A stretch of 64,000 bases of DNA from Pachyseris speciosa (lineage: Eukaryota; Cnidaria; Anthozoa; Scleractinia; Pachyseridae), in the NCBI GenBank assembly GCA_016490735.1, contig JAEMWC010000386.1, positions 437,501-501,500 of the forward strand. Reading direction: 5' to 3'. Shown piece after piece: positions 1 to 14,427 of this stretch. Position 1 is the first letter of the stretch, and the number at the start of each line of letters is the position of its first letter. A model generated the notes under the pieces. The model made no database searches and was not told the origin of the DNA. It saw nothing but the letters and a program-made list of their open reading frames with translations. A program made the position numbers and the translations under genes.

Positions 1-305
1 TTGAAGCCATTTCTAAGAGCAGTGAAAACTCCGATGATCGCTGACTCGCCGAAATGGCTTCAAACCGGCCTGAGAAGCTGGCAAAGAACAGAGGATACAA
101 CAAGGCCGATCCAATTTCTGTTCTGTTGCTTCAATTTCTATTCGGGCATGCATTTGTTCTCGGCAACAATGGCAAAATGATAGCCTATACCTTCCAAACT
201 GCGCGTAAAGCGAAAGAAGGAGCTATGACAATGAGCGGCTTACAGGTTCGTTTTCAAACTTTCTTTGTATCTTGATACTGAAAGTACTTGATACTGAAAG
301 TATTT
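1..305. repeat. Left copy of a segmental direct repeat
   Basis: About 114-305 matches about 61620-61996 closely (shared runs such as AACTGCGCGTAAAGCGAAAG). The partner copy runs straight on into sequence found here only after 2609, so the pair brackets an insertion. The first 63 bases also hold a perfect 13-bp inverted repeat (1-13 with 51-63, arm TTGAAGCCATTTC). No convincing coding region; the short open frame from 54 is not supported by conservation in the partner copy. Confidence 0.7.
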
Positions 306-327
306 CCCTTGCGAAATAACTTTGAGA

Positions 328-560
328 ATTCCTAGGAATTCCTAGGGTATTTATTCTTAGGAATTCCTAGGAATAAGAGGTGTGAATTTTCACGGTAAAT
401 TCGGACTTGGAATTCCTAGGAATTCCAAGGAGTTCCCAGTTTTAATAGTACTTGTCCTCAATTCCCAGAAATATATGGAACAGGACTTAGAATTCCTAGG
501 AATTCCCAGCCTTTCTGTTCCTAGTAGAAATTCCCAAAAATTCCAAGTCAGAGGTTGTAT
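328..560. repeat. Left subterminal palindrome cluster
   Basis: At least five full or partial copies of the palindromic core GGAATTCCTAGGAATTCC, with half-sites such as AATTCCCAG and AATTCCAAG between them. They lie just inside the left terminal repeat and are mirrored by the right cluster, the arrangement expected for transposase-binding subterminal repeats. The function is inference. Confidence 0.75.
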
Positions 561-2369
561 CCCAAAACACATGTATATCCCAGAATTACACTGTGAATTT
601 TAAGCAGTTCTCCTGAGCATCTAAAACCTTTACGGCCATTAAATAAAATAAAAAAAAGTCAAGATAAGTCTTTCAGTGATGAAAGCAAAGGTGAGACTGA
701 TTTGAAGCTGTCCAACAATTTTATTTACAATAAGCAAATGACACTTCACAGATGACAAATCACTTGGAATCATTAAACTACATAGGCCAACGGGATTTGT
801 TTTTACCAAAGTTTTACGTACACAGTATCAGGTAATGTTAAGTGTAGCTGTCTGAATCACAAATTTATAATAATATTATTGTGAAAAATATTTTAAAAAT
901 GTAAAAATTGTTACAAACTTGTGTATTTATGGGAAAGCTGATCTTGAGATTATCGATACAGTTGAATTCTAAAATTTACATGAACTGGAACAAAAGTGAA
1001 AGGAAAAATGGAAATAGTGGACTTAGCTCATTGATTTAATTTTTTGCGCCGTTCAGGGAGCTTCCTTTGCTGTCGGCGGGTGAGGTTGTCAACAATGTCC
1101 CGCTCCGCAGCTTGTATTTTTGATTTATGTCTGAAACAAAAATAACATTTCATCAGTGACCATTAGCAAATTACATGTAACGTCATTCTAGACAGGTTTA
1201 AATTCACTAGAGTACTCAAGATAACTGAAGCCCTGGCGAATAACTGACCTAAAGTTAAGCTTTAAAACTCGATCTGTAGTTTTACAACCGTTGAACTACT
1301 GACGATTCAAAGACCTCAAGATACAAACGGCGGCCGATATGGGTTACACTTTGCCGTCAGCCAGCTCAAGGAGCGGTCTGTTACGCGATGATTTTGTTCT
1401 TTCAAGTTTTAGTGCGCCGTCGACAAGTTTTTTTTTTTTATAATTGAAGAACTGTTCCTATTTCTAATAACAGAGTATTTACTCACCTAAAACTTTCAAA
1501 ATTCCCGCTTTATAAATGGCTTGCGTGCCAGCTGTTACATCCACGATGATGTCCTCATCTCATTCAACATCCGTGCCAAAAACTTCAGCCTTTCGTTTAC
1601 TACGATAACGCTGTTGTCATTCTCCCTCTAAACTATTCAAAAACCCTTCTTCGCGAAAGAGAAATAACAATTATTCGAACGACAGCCCAACCGAAAAAGA
1701 CAATCCAAAGAGAGAATGAATAGAGGTTCTTTGTTCGACAAAAAGCACGAGGATAGTCACGTGAAAATTCACACACTGTCATTGGCTGTTGCCGTGTAAC
1801 ATCCGCTGGACTGATTGCGGTCTTCAGAGATACCTATTCTGTTCACTTTCCTTGCTTCCATCGGTAATTTCAACACGAACCATTCAGATCTCGGGGATTA
1901 ATGAATCCCTTGATGGCGAAGATTTTGACGTAAACACACTTTATGAAGAGATTCATCTTCAGTTGAGTGTTAAAGATGCTTTAGATGTTTGTTTTCGAAC
2001 GTTGTCGAGGAAGCAAAGAGTTGAATGAGTTCGTGAAGGTGAGAAAAATTGATCGCTTAAAATCTTGCTTTTACGTTCATTTCATTTCAAAGGACTTTGT
2101 AAATTAATGAACTTTTCGGGTAAGTCACTACGTAATTGCATGACTTAAGGATTGTATTCTATTTTATGTAATTGTCTTTTTGTCTTTATTAGGGCTATGT
2201 CGTGTTTCGTAGCACTTTGCTTATTAGGCTTAGTCACTTTCCTTGACAGAATTAAAGTCTTGATCTTTAAGAATCACAAAGCTTTCCAGTCTTTGTTTAA
2301 CTTAAAGTGGTGGACTTTAAATTGATATTGATTGACCTCAAAATTCTGAAATTTGCATTCTGATGTCTC

Positions 2370-2586
2370 AGTTTACCATTGATTCCCAGACATTCCCAGC
2401 AATTCCAAATGCGATTTCTGTTTAGTATTAGAATTCCTGGGAATTCCTAGGAATTCCAAGTCATTCCCAATTGGATCAGTAAACATTCATAGATATTCTA
2501 AGAACTTCCAAGCCTTTGGCCTTATCGTAATTTCCATGACTTGGAATTATTTAGAATTCCTAGGAATACCTAGGAATTCCAAGTTT
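2370..2586. repeat. Right subterminal palindrome cluster
   Basis: Several copies of the same GAATTCC-type palindrome and half-sites (ATTCCCAG, GGAATTCCAAG) just inside the right terminal repeat. Together with the left cluster this defines the two ends of the 306-2609 element. Confidence 0.75.
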
Positions 2587-2609
2587 TCTGGGAATCCATT
2601 TCGCAAGGG

Positions 2610-3340
2610 TAAAATGTCTGCGGCACCTAATATCATTTTGATAACGCGCAACGATCTTGCAGAAACCCTACCGCGAACCAGTAAAAGATCTCTAGCAAAG
2701 ACTCCAGGAAGAGAGCAGTCCATTCCGCCTTCGACCAATGTTAATGCTAACTGAAATGGGGGTAGTCCGGTAAGAAGTGACGCATTCGAACTAAGAATAT
2801 TCATTACTTTATCTCTAACAGTCTATAAATTAACCGTAATTTGAACGCGAGGCCTGAAGGTAAAATATTATTACTTGGAATGTTTGATTCACTCCCTTCG
2901 ATGTTCGCCGTTTTGGCTTCTTTGCCGATGTAAATGGATACAATTTTTTCTTGTGCTTTCGCGAGGGTATCACGAATATGAACACAGTTAGTAGAACGAA
3001 ATAGTTTTTCTCGAGATGACGGCTTGCGTGCACTCTTGCTTTGTTGTGATGAAATGATCTCGCTGAAATGCTACGCGTTCATATCACACGTGACTTGCGG
3101 TGAATATTTTAAATTAGCGGTAACAGCACTAGTGACAGAAACTTTTTAACGCATAATTAGCCATACCAGCATCACGAAATAGTTTTTCGGAATTCCTTTA
3201 AAAATTTAAACAGCTTTTCTTCTCGTTTCTTTTGCAAAATGTTCATTCTAGTCTTCCCGATTCGAATCATGAAAAATGTGCTATTTTCAATTTCCGGCCA
3301 AAATCTTGGAAAATATGCTGGGGACTATTCAGCGACCATA
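2610..3340. repeat. Segmental repeat, second part (partner 62000-63115)
   Basis: Long near-identity with 62000-62040 plus 62426-63115. A minus-strand frame here (2830-3033) is partly preserved in the partner (62635-62823), but with indels, so it is not called as a gene. The partner carries about 385 extra bases (62041-62425) relative to this copy. Confidence 0.7.
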
Positions 3341-6300
3341 TTACTCCGACCGGCGTTAACATAACGAAAATAAAGAGAAATTCTCCACTGGGATACTGGA
3401 ACATTAACCCAACCTTAATGATCGTTGATGTGTCGAGAATAACGGAATAACGGTATTTTAGTTAGAGAAATCATTGATATTTTAAGGAATAAAAGGAATA
3501 AAAAGGCCACAAAGAAATTTAATATTTGAGCGAGGGTTCAAAAGATGTCACTGAAAGCAAACAAAAAAGTAATAGAATAATCCACCCTGTGCAAAAATGG
3601 CTCCCTTTAAATTATTCCTTTGTTCGCATTGAAATTAGCGTCACTAACCTCGTTAATGGGACAAGAATCTTTTATCCCGAGCGAGCAAGTTTAGTGAGGC
3701 TATTTTGAATACAAACAAAAGAATAATTTAAAGGCAGCCCGAAAATGAAATGCAATCATGTTCGAATACGGCCACACTATTTTGCCAGCTGAGCCAAATG
3801 GCGAGTTTACCTCAAAAAATAGCATGTAAAGGCCGAAAAACGATTTACGGGTTCGGTCACTGCGAGCAGAACACCAATACTACAACGGTGACCGTTACCA
3901 CCAAATACATGGAATGCACTGAAATCGTGAGAATAATTATCTTATTTGCGTGAGAATACCCCCCGCAAATGTCCAACCCCTCTGACCACACCCACGTGCA
4001 AGGCACGAGGAGGACATATCACATACGGAGAATAACCCTCAATTAACCCTTAGTCGCCGTTTGTGTGGCATCAGCATCGCAGCACTTGAATAGAAAGGCA
4101 ACCAGGAAGAGTCTGCCAGCGGAGAAATTACAAATCACTTCACGCCTGTTTTAAAACTTGAGGTAATAATATTGTTACTGTTTAATTCTGGTGAACGCTT
4201 CGCCTTGCGTCGTTTATTTTCAAATAGCGTCTTAACACCTGGCCCCATTAGTGGTATCAGCTATCATGGAACAATACATTTCTGGTAAGACATCAAACTC
4301 CACGGATGCCTCCCAAGACGTTAAACTTGCCAAAAGTTCAAGTCAATTTGCCAACGTAAAAAGAGTAGAAAACTGGCATCTCTATAACGTATTCATAAGC
4401 GCTAGTGTTTGATAAGTTTTGTCGGCCATTTACCTTCGAATTGACCTAATCATCATTTTCACTTCCACACCGAAACAGAAACAACAGTCCTTTAGGGGCT
4501 GACTATGTTATCTATTTGCAAGTAATGGTTATTCACAGATCACTTGCTCGAGAGGTCCGTTTGTTGATTGCACCGTGATAAGTATTAGAAGTTTCTATCA
4601 CTGTGGTGAAGATAGTGGACAAAGAAATTGGTTTCTGCAGTGAGATGTTGATTCTTGTCGTTTTCAGAAAGCGCAGTCTCTTTCGTGTGATTTTTGTTTG
4701 TATTATTTGCGATATGGTGACTTTTTATTCCATGGGTAGCGACGTCACGAACAATAAGAAAAGAAGTGACACGTAGCTGACGGAAAGAACCGAACAGGCT
4801 ACAGAGCATCTTACTATATTTCAACTTATCGCGTTTAAAACCTCTTTCAATGTACAGCTGTACCCAAGTCGGGACAGTAAAGAATTTCTTTAAGAGAGCT
4901 TATTACAGGCACTGAGTTTTCAAGGATACTAAACTTCATTCCTACTGGCAGGGTGGAAAATAAAATTCGTTGAGCGACGAATTTCACCCATAAAATCAAA
5001 ACTGGAAAACTATTTACCAGTTGGGGTAATTTGCAGCATTGCGATCTAAATGTCGTTATGTTTACGAACGATATTGGCTTCAGTGACATCTTTGTCAATA
5101 AAACAACCATTTATGCGCGCGTGTTATATATATTGCTGTTGCGATCGGGAATCTTGAAGAAGAACTCAACTCAGATAGAACAAGACGATCTAAGATCGTA
5201 AGTCGAGCTGTAGACGTGCGGGTACGAGTGTCGACCATTAGCGCAGCAAGGCGGCTCTTAAAAGTTGCATGTGTAACTGACCTTATTCATACTAATTTTC
5301 GCACGTACTTAATTCCGCGAAAAATCGTAAGGCGTACTTGGCGAGTATTTAATAGGAAGGTTTAGCAACGACGACGACAACGGCAACGAAAACGTCGCAT
5401 CAAAATCTAAGTTTTCGTTTTCGTATCGCTTTCGAGATAATACTAATTTGTCTAACTTGGAAAATGCTGAGGAACTATTCAGGGACTATACTGCTACGAG
5501 CGGCGTTAAAATAAGGAAAGAAAAAAGAGAAATTCTTAACTGGGGCACTGGAATATTAACTAAACCTTGATGTATCGCGAATAACGGAATAACGATATTT
5601 TGCTTGGTAAAGTCACTGCTATTAAGGAATAACGAAGCCACAAAGTAATTTTATATTTGAGTGAGGGTTCAAAAGATGTCACCGAAAGCAAACAAAAATG
5701 TAATAGAATAATCCACCCTATGCAAAAATGGCTGCCTTTAAATTATTCTTTTGTTCGTATTGAAATTAGCGTCACTAACCTCGTTATTAAGATATAAATT
5801 CTAGAGATTTTTTTCTCCAGAGCGAGTTATTGAGACTATTTTGAATACAAACAAAAGAATAATTTAAAGCAAGCCCTAAAATAAAATGTACACATGTTCG
5901 AATACGGCCACACTATTTTGCCAGCTGAGCCAAATGGCGAGTTTACCTCAAAAAATTGCATGTAAAGGCCGAAAAACGATTTACGGGTTCGGTAACTGCG
6001 AGCAGAACACCAATACTACAACGGTGACCGTTACCAAATACGTGGAATGCACTGAAATCGTGAGAATATTTATCTTATTTGCGTGAGAATACCCCCCGCA
6101 AATGTCCAACCCCTCCGGCCACACCCACGTGCAAGGCACGAGGAGGACATATCACATACGGAGAATAACCCTCATTTAACCCTTAGTGGCAGTTTGTGTG
6201 GCATCAGCCTCGCAGCACTTGAATAGAAAGGCAACCAGGAAGAGTCCCCAGCCAAGAAACCACCAATCACTTCACGCCTGTTTTAAAACTTGAGGTAATA

Positions 6301-9300
6301 ATATTGTTACTGTTTAATTCTGGTGAACGCTTCGCCTTGCGTCGTTTATTTTCAAATAGCGTCTTAACACCTGGCCCCATTAGTGGTATCAGCTATCATG
6401 GAACAATACATTTCTGGTAAGACATCCAACTCCACGGATGCCTCCCAAGACGTTAAACTTGCCAAAAGTTCAAGTCAATTTGCCAACGTAAAAAGAGTAG
6501 AAAACTGGCATCTCTATAACGTATTCATAAGCGCTAGTGTTTGATAAGTTTTGTCGGCCATTTACCTTCGAATTGACCTAATCATCATTTTCACTTCCAC
6601 ACCGAAACAGAAACAACAGTCCTTTAGGGGCTGACTATGTTATCTATTTGCAAGTAATGGTTATTCACAGATCACTTGCTCGAGAGGTCCGTTTGTTGAT
6701 TGCACCGTGATAAGTAGTAGAAGTTTCTATCACTGTGGTGAAGATAGTGGACAAAGAAATTGGTTTCTGCAGTGAGATGTTGATTCTTGTCGTTTTCAGA
6801 AAGCGCAGTCTCTTTCGTGTGATTTTTGTTTGTATTATTTGCGATATGGTGACTTTATTCCATGGGTAGCGACGTCACGAACAATGAGAAAAGAAGTGGC
6901 CCGTAGCTGACGGAAAGAACCGAACAGGCTACAGAGCATCTTACTATATTTCAACTTATCGCGTTTAAAACCTCTTTCAATGTACAGCTGTACCCAAGTC
7001 GGGAAAGTAAAGAATTTCTTTAAGAGAGCTTATTACAGGCACTGGGTTTTCAAGGATGCTAAACTTCATTCCTACTGGCAGGGTGGAAAATAAAATTCGT
7101 TGAGCGACGAATTTCACCCATAAAATCAAAACTGGAAAACTATTTACGAGTTGGGGTAATTTACAGCATTGCGACCTAAATGTCGTTATGTTTACGAACG
7201 ATATTGGCTTCAGTGACATCTTTGTCAATAAAACAACCATTTATGCGCGCGTGTTATATATATTGCTGTTGCGATCGGGATTCTTGAATCTTGATACAAA
7301 GGAACGAGGAATACAAACAATAGTAGACGCCAACTGGGTTTTGCAGCATTGCGATTTAAATCTCGTGATACGAAAGATATTGGCTTCAGTGAGATCTTTG
7401 TCAATAAACAACCATTTATGTGCGCGTGCTACATATTGCTGTTGGGATCGGGAATCTTGAAGAAGAACTCAACTCAGATAGAACAAGACGATCTAAGATC
7501 GTAAGTCGAGCTGTAGACGTGCGGGTACGAGTGTCGACCATTTAGACTAATTAGCGCAGCAAGGCGGCTCTTAAAAGTTGCATGTGTAACTGACCTTATT
7601 CATACTAATTTTCGCACGTACTAAAATTCGCGAAAAATCGTAAAGCGTACTTCGCGAGTATTTAATAGGAAGCTTTAGCAGCGACGACGGCAACGGCAAC
7701 GAAAACGTCGCATCAAAATCTAACTTTTCGTTTTCGTATCGCTTTCGAGATTATTCTAATTTGTTTTTGGAAAATGCTGACGAACTATTCAGGGACTATA
7801 CTGCTACGAGCTTCATTAAAATAAGGAAAATAAAGAGAAATTCTTGACTGGGACACTGGAATATTAACTAAACCTTGATGTGTCGCGAATAACGGAATAA
7901 CGGTATTTTGGTTGGTGAAATCATTGATATTAACGAATAACAAGGCCACAAAGTAATTTGAAATTTGAGTGAGAGTTCAAAAGATAGTACTGAAAACAAA
8001 CAATCAAATCCTAGAATAATCCACCCTATGCAAAAATGGCTGCCTTTAAATTATTCTTTTGTTCGTATTGAAATTGGCGTGACTAACCTCGTTATTGAGA
8101 CAAAAATTCTAGAGATTCTTATATCCCGAGCGAGTTTAGTAAGGCTATTTTGAATAAGAACAAAAGAATAATTTAAAGGCAGCCCTAAAATGAAATGCAA
8201 TCATGTTAGAATACGGCCAGAATATTTTCCCAGCCAAGCCAAATGGCGAGTTTAGCTCAAAAATAGCATGTTAAGGCCGAAAAACGATTTACGGGTTCGG
8301 TCACTGTGAGCAGAACACGAATACTACCACGGCGACCGTTACCAAATACGTGGAATGCACTGAAATCGTGAGAATAATTATCTTATTTGCGTGAGAATAC
8401 CCCCCGCAAATGTCCAACCCCTCCGGCCACACCCACGTGCAAGGCACGAGGAGGACATATCACATACGGAGAATAACCCTCATTTAACCCTTAGTGGCAG
8501 TCTGTGTGGCATCAGCCTCGCAGCACTTGAATAGAAAGGCAACCAGGAAGAGTCCCCAGCCAAGAAACCACCAATCACTTCACGCCTGTTTCAAAACTTT
8601 AGGTAATAATATTGCTACTGTTTAATTCTGGTGAACGCTTCGCCTTGCGTCGTTTATTTTCAAATAGCGTCTTAACACTGGCCCCATTAGTGGTATCAGC
8701 TATCATGGAACAATACATTTCTGGTAAGACATCAAACTCCACGGATGCCTCCCAAGACGTTAAACTTGCCAAAAGTTCAAGTCAATTTGCCAACGTAAAA
8801 AGAGTAGAAAACTGGCATCTCTATAACGTATTCATAAGCGCTAGTGTTTGAAAAGTTTTATTGGCCGTTTACCTTCGAATTTCACTTCCCCACCGACCCA
8901 GAAACACAGGTCCTTTATGAGCTGACTATGTTATCTATTTACGAGTAATTGTTATACACAGATCACTTGTTAGAGAAGTCCGTTACTTGATTGCATCGTG
9001 ATAAGTATTAGAAGTTTCTATCATTGTGGGGAAGATAGTGGACACAGAAATTGGTTTCCGCAGTGAGATGTTAATTCTTGTCGTTTCCAGAAAACGCAGT
9101 CTCTTTTGTGTGATTTTTGTTTGTATTATTTGCGATGTGGTGACTTTACTGCATGGGTAGCGAAGTCGTGAACAATGAGAAAAGAGGTAGCAGGTAGCAG
9201 GTAGCTGATAATAGACGCCAACTGGGTTTTGTAACATTGCGATCTTACAATCGTGATGTTTAAGAACTTGAAGACGAGTTCAAATCTTGGTCAATAAAAC

Positions 9301-12300
9301 ATCCATTTAAATGCTCGTGTTACGGTTTATAGTTGGCCTTTATTTATTACTGTTGAGATCGGGAATCTTGAAGAGGAACTCAACGCATAAACTAATAAAG
9401 AAAGATTCTTGACAGGGACACTGGAATATTAACGAAACCTTGATGTGTCGAGAATAACGGAATAACGGTAGTTTAGTTGGTGAAATCATTGATATTAAGG
9501 AATTACAGAGCGGCAAAGTAATGTTACATTTGAGTGACGGCTCACTGACAAGATGTCAATGAGAGCAAACAAACGAAAAATAGAATAATGGCAATTTAGA
9601 GCTGGAATAATGAAATCATGAATATTCATGAACCGAAAACAAAATGCAATCATGTTACAGTACGGCCAGACTACTTTGCCAGCTAAGCCGAATGGCAAAT
9701 TTTAGCTCAAAAATAGCCATGTAAAAAGCGAAAAATGATTTACGGTTTCGGTCACTGCGAGCAGAATACCAATACTACCACGGCGATCGTTGCGAAATAC
9801 GTGGAATGCAAATAATTATTTTCTTTGCGTAAGAATACCCCCCGCAAATGCCCAAGCCCTTTGACCACACCCACGTGCAAGGCACGAGGAGGATATCTCA
9901 CATAAGTAGAGTAACCCTCAATTAACGCTTAGTGGTAGTTTGTGTGGTATAAGCCTCGAAGCACTTGTAAAGAAAGACAACCAGGAAAAGTCTCGCAGCC
10001 AAGAAATCATCAATCACTTCACGCCTGTTTCAAAACTTGAGGTAATAATATTGCCACTGTTTAATTCGAGTGGTATCAGCTATCATGGAAAAATACCGTT
10101 TGCTGATTGCAACGTGATAAGTATTAGAAGTTTCTATCATTGTGGTGTAGATAGTGGATACAGAAATTGGTTTCTGCAGTGAGATGTTAATTCTTGTCGT
10201 TTCCAGAAAGCGTAGTCTCTTTTCTATGATTTTTGTTGGTATTATTTGCGATGTGGTGACTTTACTGCATGGCTAGCGAAGTCGCGAACAGTGAGAAAAG
10301 AGGTAGCAGGTAGCTGACGGAAAGAACCGAACAGGCTGCAGAACATCTTTCTATCTTTCGACTTATCGCTTTTAAAACCTCTTTGAATCTACAGCTGTTC
10401 CCAATTCGGGACAGAAAAGCATTTCTTTAAGAGAACTTATTACATGCACTGGGTTTTGCATGATACTAAACTTCATTGCCACAGGCAGGGTGGAAAATAA
10501 ATTTCGTTGAGCCACGAATTTCACCCAAAAAATCAAAACTGGAAAACTATTTACGAGTTGGGGTAATGATGCTCATTTGAGAACTTCTTATTCGACATGA
10601 GAAGATACAAAGGAACGAGGAATACAAACAATAATAGACGCCAACTGGGTTTTGCAGCATTGCGATTTAAATCTCGTGATACGAAAGATATTGGCTTCAG
10701 TGAGATCTTTGTCAATAAAACAACCATTTATGTGCGCGTGCTATATATTGCTGTTGGGATCGGGAATCTTGAAGAAGAACTCAACTCAGATAGAACAAGA
10801 CGATCTAAGATCGTAAGTCGAGCTGTAGACGTGCGGGTACGAGTGTCGACCATTTAGACTAATTAGCGCAGCAAGGCGGCTCTTAAAAGTTGCATGTGTA
10901 ACTGACCTTATTCATACTAATTTTCGCACGTACTAAAATTCGCGAAAAATCGTAAAGCGTACTTCGCGAGTATTTAATAGGAAGCTTTAGCAGCGACGAC
11001 GGCAACGGCAACGAAAACGTCGCATCAAAATCTAACTTTTCGTTTTCGTATCGCTTTCGAGATTATTCTAATTTGTTTTTGGAAAATGCTGACGAACTAT
11101 TCAGGGACTATACTGCTACGAGCTTCATTAAAATAAGGAAAATAAAGAGAAATTCTTGACTGGGACACTGGAATATTAACTAAACCTTGATGTGTCGCGA
11201 ATAACGGAATAACGGTATTTTGGTTGGTGAAATCATTGATATTAACGAATAACGAGGCTACAAAGTAATTTGAAATTTGAGTGAGAGTTCAAAAGATAGT
11301 ACTGAAAACAAACAATCAAATCCTAGAATAATCCACCCTATGCAAAAATGGCTGCCTTTAAATTATTCTTTTGTTCCTATTGAAATTAGCGTCACTAACC
11401 TCGTTATTAAGATAAAAATTCTAGAGATTCTTTTTTTCATAGCGAGTTTAGCGAGGATATTTTGAATACGAACAAAAGAATAATTTAAAGGCAGCCCTAA
11501 AATGAAATGCAATCATGTTCGAATACGGCCAGACTATTTTGCCAGCTAAGCCAAATGGCGAGTTTAACTCAAAAATAGCATGTAAAAACCGAAAAACGAT
11601 TTACGGGTTCGGTCACTGCGAGCAGAACACGAATACAACCACGGCGACCGTTACCAAATACGTGGAATGCACTGAAATCGTGAGAATAATTATCTTATTT
11701 GCATGAGAATACCCCCAGCAAATGTCCAACCCCTCTGGCCACACCCACGTGCAAGGCACGAGGAGGACATATCACATACGGAGAATAACCCTTAATTAAC
11801 GCTTAGTGGCAGTTTGTGTGGCATCAGCCTCAAAGCACTTGTAAAGAAAGACAACCAGGAAAAGTCTCGCAGCCAAGAAATCATCAATCACTTCACGCCT
11901 GTTTCAAAACTTGAGGTAATAATATTGCCACTGTTTAATTCGAGTGGTATCAGCTATCATGGAAAATACCGTTTGGTGATTGCAACGTGATAAGTATCAG
12001 AGGTTTCTATCATTGTGGGGAAGATAGTGGACACAGAAATTGGTTTCTGCAGTAAGATGTAAATTATTGTCGTTTCCAGAAAGCGCAGTCTCTTTCGTGT
12101 GATTATTGTTTGTATTATTTGCGATGTGGTGACTTTACTGCATGGAATGAGCAGCGAAGCCGCGAACAATGAGAAAAGAAGTAGCAGGTAGCTGACGGAA
12201 AGAACTGAAAGGGCTGCAGAGCATCTCTCTATCTTTCGACTTATCGCGTTTAAAATTTCCAGCTGTACCCAAGTCGGAAGAGAAAAGCATTTCTGTAAGA

Positions 12301-12696
12301 GAACTTATTACAGGCACTCGGTTTTCTAAACTTCATTGCCATAGGGTGTAGATGAAATTGCCTGAGCGACGAATTTCACCCATAAAATCAAAACTGGAAA
12401 ACTATTTACGATGCTCATTTGAGAACTTGTTATACGACACGAAAAGATACAAAGGAACGAGGAATAGTAACAATAATAGACGCCAACTGGGTTTTGTAGC
12501 ATTGCGATCTTACAATCGTGATGTTTAAGAACTTGAAGATGAGTTTAAATCTCGGTCAATAAAACATTCATTTATATGCTCGTGTTACCATTTATAGGTT
12601 GCTTTTATTTATTTCTGTTGAGATCGGGAATTTTGAAGAGGAACTCAACGCATAAACTAATAAAGAAAAAGTCTCCACTGAGATACTGGAATATTA

Positions 12697-13612
12697 ACTG
12701 ATGAGAAAACCGCACATCGTGCCGCTAAATTCTGTAACTATTGGAGAGGATTGTATCGAGTGGGTGAAACAAACTCGTCTATTGGGCATTACTATGGACG
12801 ATAGGCTTTCCTGGGTATATCATCTCACAGATGTAAAAAAAATTCCGTTAACAAACTGAACCTCTTGAAAAGGAGTTTTTTCCTGAGCAGAAACGCCCAA
12901 TTGGACTTGTACTTTAATATTGCCATCAGTTCTATATGGACTGGTCGTATGGAGCGCCTGTCCAAGTTCGGACCTTCTACATTCTTTGTAAATACTTCAC
13001 CGCAGGGCAGCCAGAATAATATACAACTTACGTCGAGATATGCCTACCTGATGAGGTATACCGACACTCGAATTGGAACACTATAACCTTCTATTACAAA
13101 CTTCGTTGAATTAAACTACTCCATAGCGTGTTTAAAGGTGAAGCATCTGCGGCTCTTTCATAATTGACCAAACAACATTGCACTGCGCACAACTTCAGAA
13201 GGAGTAATAATATAATCGTCCCCCGTTTTAACTCGCAGTTTCTTTAAAACTCTATTAGCTATAGAGGCACTATTCTTTGGAACGCTGTTTCGACGCATTT
13301 TACGGGCCGGTTTAATGATTTTTATCGTAAAGTGAAGAAGGACTTTTATTTTCAGGAACTTGATTTTAGTCGCCCCAATCGCTACCCAGGCATTACCAGG
13401 ATTTTAAATGCTTTTAAATAAATTATGTCTAAATATTGTAGTTAGCTTACTTAGAGATAACTGATGTGAATTCCTTTTAGTAAGTCACTGAATATTTTTA
13501 CAGTTTTTATCATGTTTTAATATAGTGCTACATTTTAATTATTTTCACACGACCCCACAAGCTTTGAGCTTTAAACCCTATCGTGTTTAAATAAAGGATA
13601 TGTATGTATGTA
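12697..13612 (+). mobile_element. 5'-truncated L2/CR1-like LINE, 3' end of reverse transcriptase ORF
   Basis: Translation in shifting frames gives the C-terminal part of a LINE reverse transcriptase (pieces such as WVKQTRLLGITMDDRLSW and the C-terminal YRGTILWNAVSTHF). It is broken by frameshifts and stops, so it is dead. It ends in a TATG-type short repeat tail (about 13595-13612) and interrupts the array unit inside its sequence GGAATATTAACT / CCTTGATGTGTC, which is uninterrupted in the other units. The clade assignment is from motif style only. Confidence 0.75.
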
Positions 13613-14427
13613 CCTTGATGTGTCAAGAAAAACGGAATAATGGATTTCAGTTGGTGAAATCATTGATATTAAGGAATAACAGAATTAACAACAACAGAGT
13701 TAACAGGTTGTCAATAAGAGCAAACAAACGAAAAATAGAATAATGGCAATAAAGAGGTGGGACAATGAAATCATGAATTTTCGTGGCTCGAAAATTAAAT
13801 GCAATCATGTTAGAGTACGGCCAGACTATTTTTCCAGATAAGTCTAATGGCGAATTTAGGTGAAAAATACGTGGAATGCAAATCGTGAGAAAAAGTGTCT
13901 TGTTTGCATGAGATTACCCCTAGCAAATGGCCGAGCTCTTTCGCCACACCCACGTGCAAGGCACGAGAAGGATATATCACATAAGGAGAATAACCCTCAA
14001 TTAACGCTTAGTCGCCGTTTTTGTGGCATCAGCCTCGCAGTACTTGAATAGAAAGGAAACCAGGAAGAGTCTCCCAGCCAAGAAATCACAATTCACTTTA
14101 CGTCCTTGAAAAGTTGAGGTCATGATATTGCTACTGTTTAATTCTGGTAAATACTTAGCCTTGCGTTGTTTATTTTCAAGTGTTTCAAATGTTATACACA
14201 AATCATTTGTTGGAGAAGTCCATTTGCTGAATGCACCGTGATAAGTCAGATGCTTCTATCATTGTGGTGCAGATTGTGGGCACAGAATGTTTATTCAGTG
14301 AGATGAAAAGGAGTATGAAGAGAAAGAAAGAATATTGCACACAATGGAATATCTCTCAATCTTTCGATTTATAGCATTTCACACCTTTTTGAATGAACAG
14401 CAAGTCGGAACAGAAAAGCATTTCTTT

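Larger units (their letters stand above)
306..2609. mobile_element. Non-autonomous DNA transposon with GAATTCC subterminal repeats
   Basis: The ends are a 12-bp perfect inverted repeat, CCCTTGCGAAAT at 306-317 and its reverse complement at 2598-2609. The paralogous locus at about 61985-62000 lacks all of it: there the sequence before 306 is joined directly to the sequence after 2610, so this is a real insertion with an empty site. Both ends carry clusters of the palindrome GAATTCCTAGGAATTCC. No transposase is visible. The interior holds weak exon-like pieces on the minus strand (about 1028-1130 with an acceptor-like CAG, and 1487 upwards with a donor-like GTGAGT) and a possible plus-strand frame ending near 2028; these could be captured host sequence but carry stops. 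The superfamily is not determinable: flanking bases do not show a clean target duplication. Confidence 0.7.

Noticed and set aside
4585..7240. Pairs of identical minus-strand ORFs (e.g. 4847-5110 and 6977-7240)
   Set aside because: Same protein only because the DNA is duplicated; no family motif and no conservation in the more diverged units.
3526..11465. Recurring short ORFs (starting MSESSKDSTENK or similar) in the tandem units at about 3526, 7965 and 11277
   Set aside because: They begin with TTG or GTG rather than ATG, their C-terminal parts differ by frameshifts between units, and the similarity simply follows the DNA repeat.
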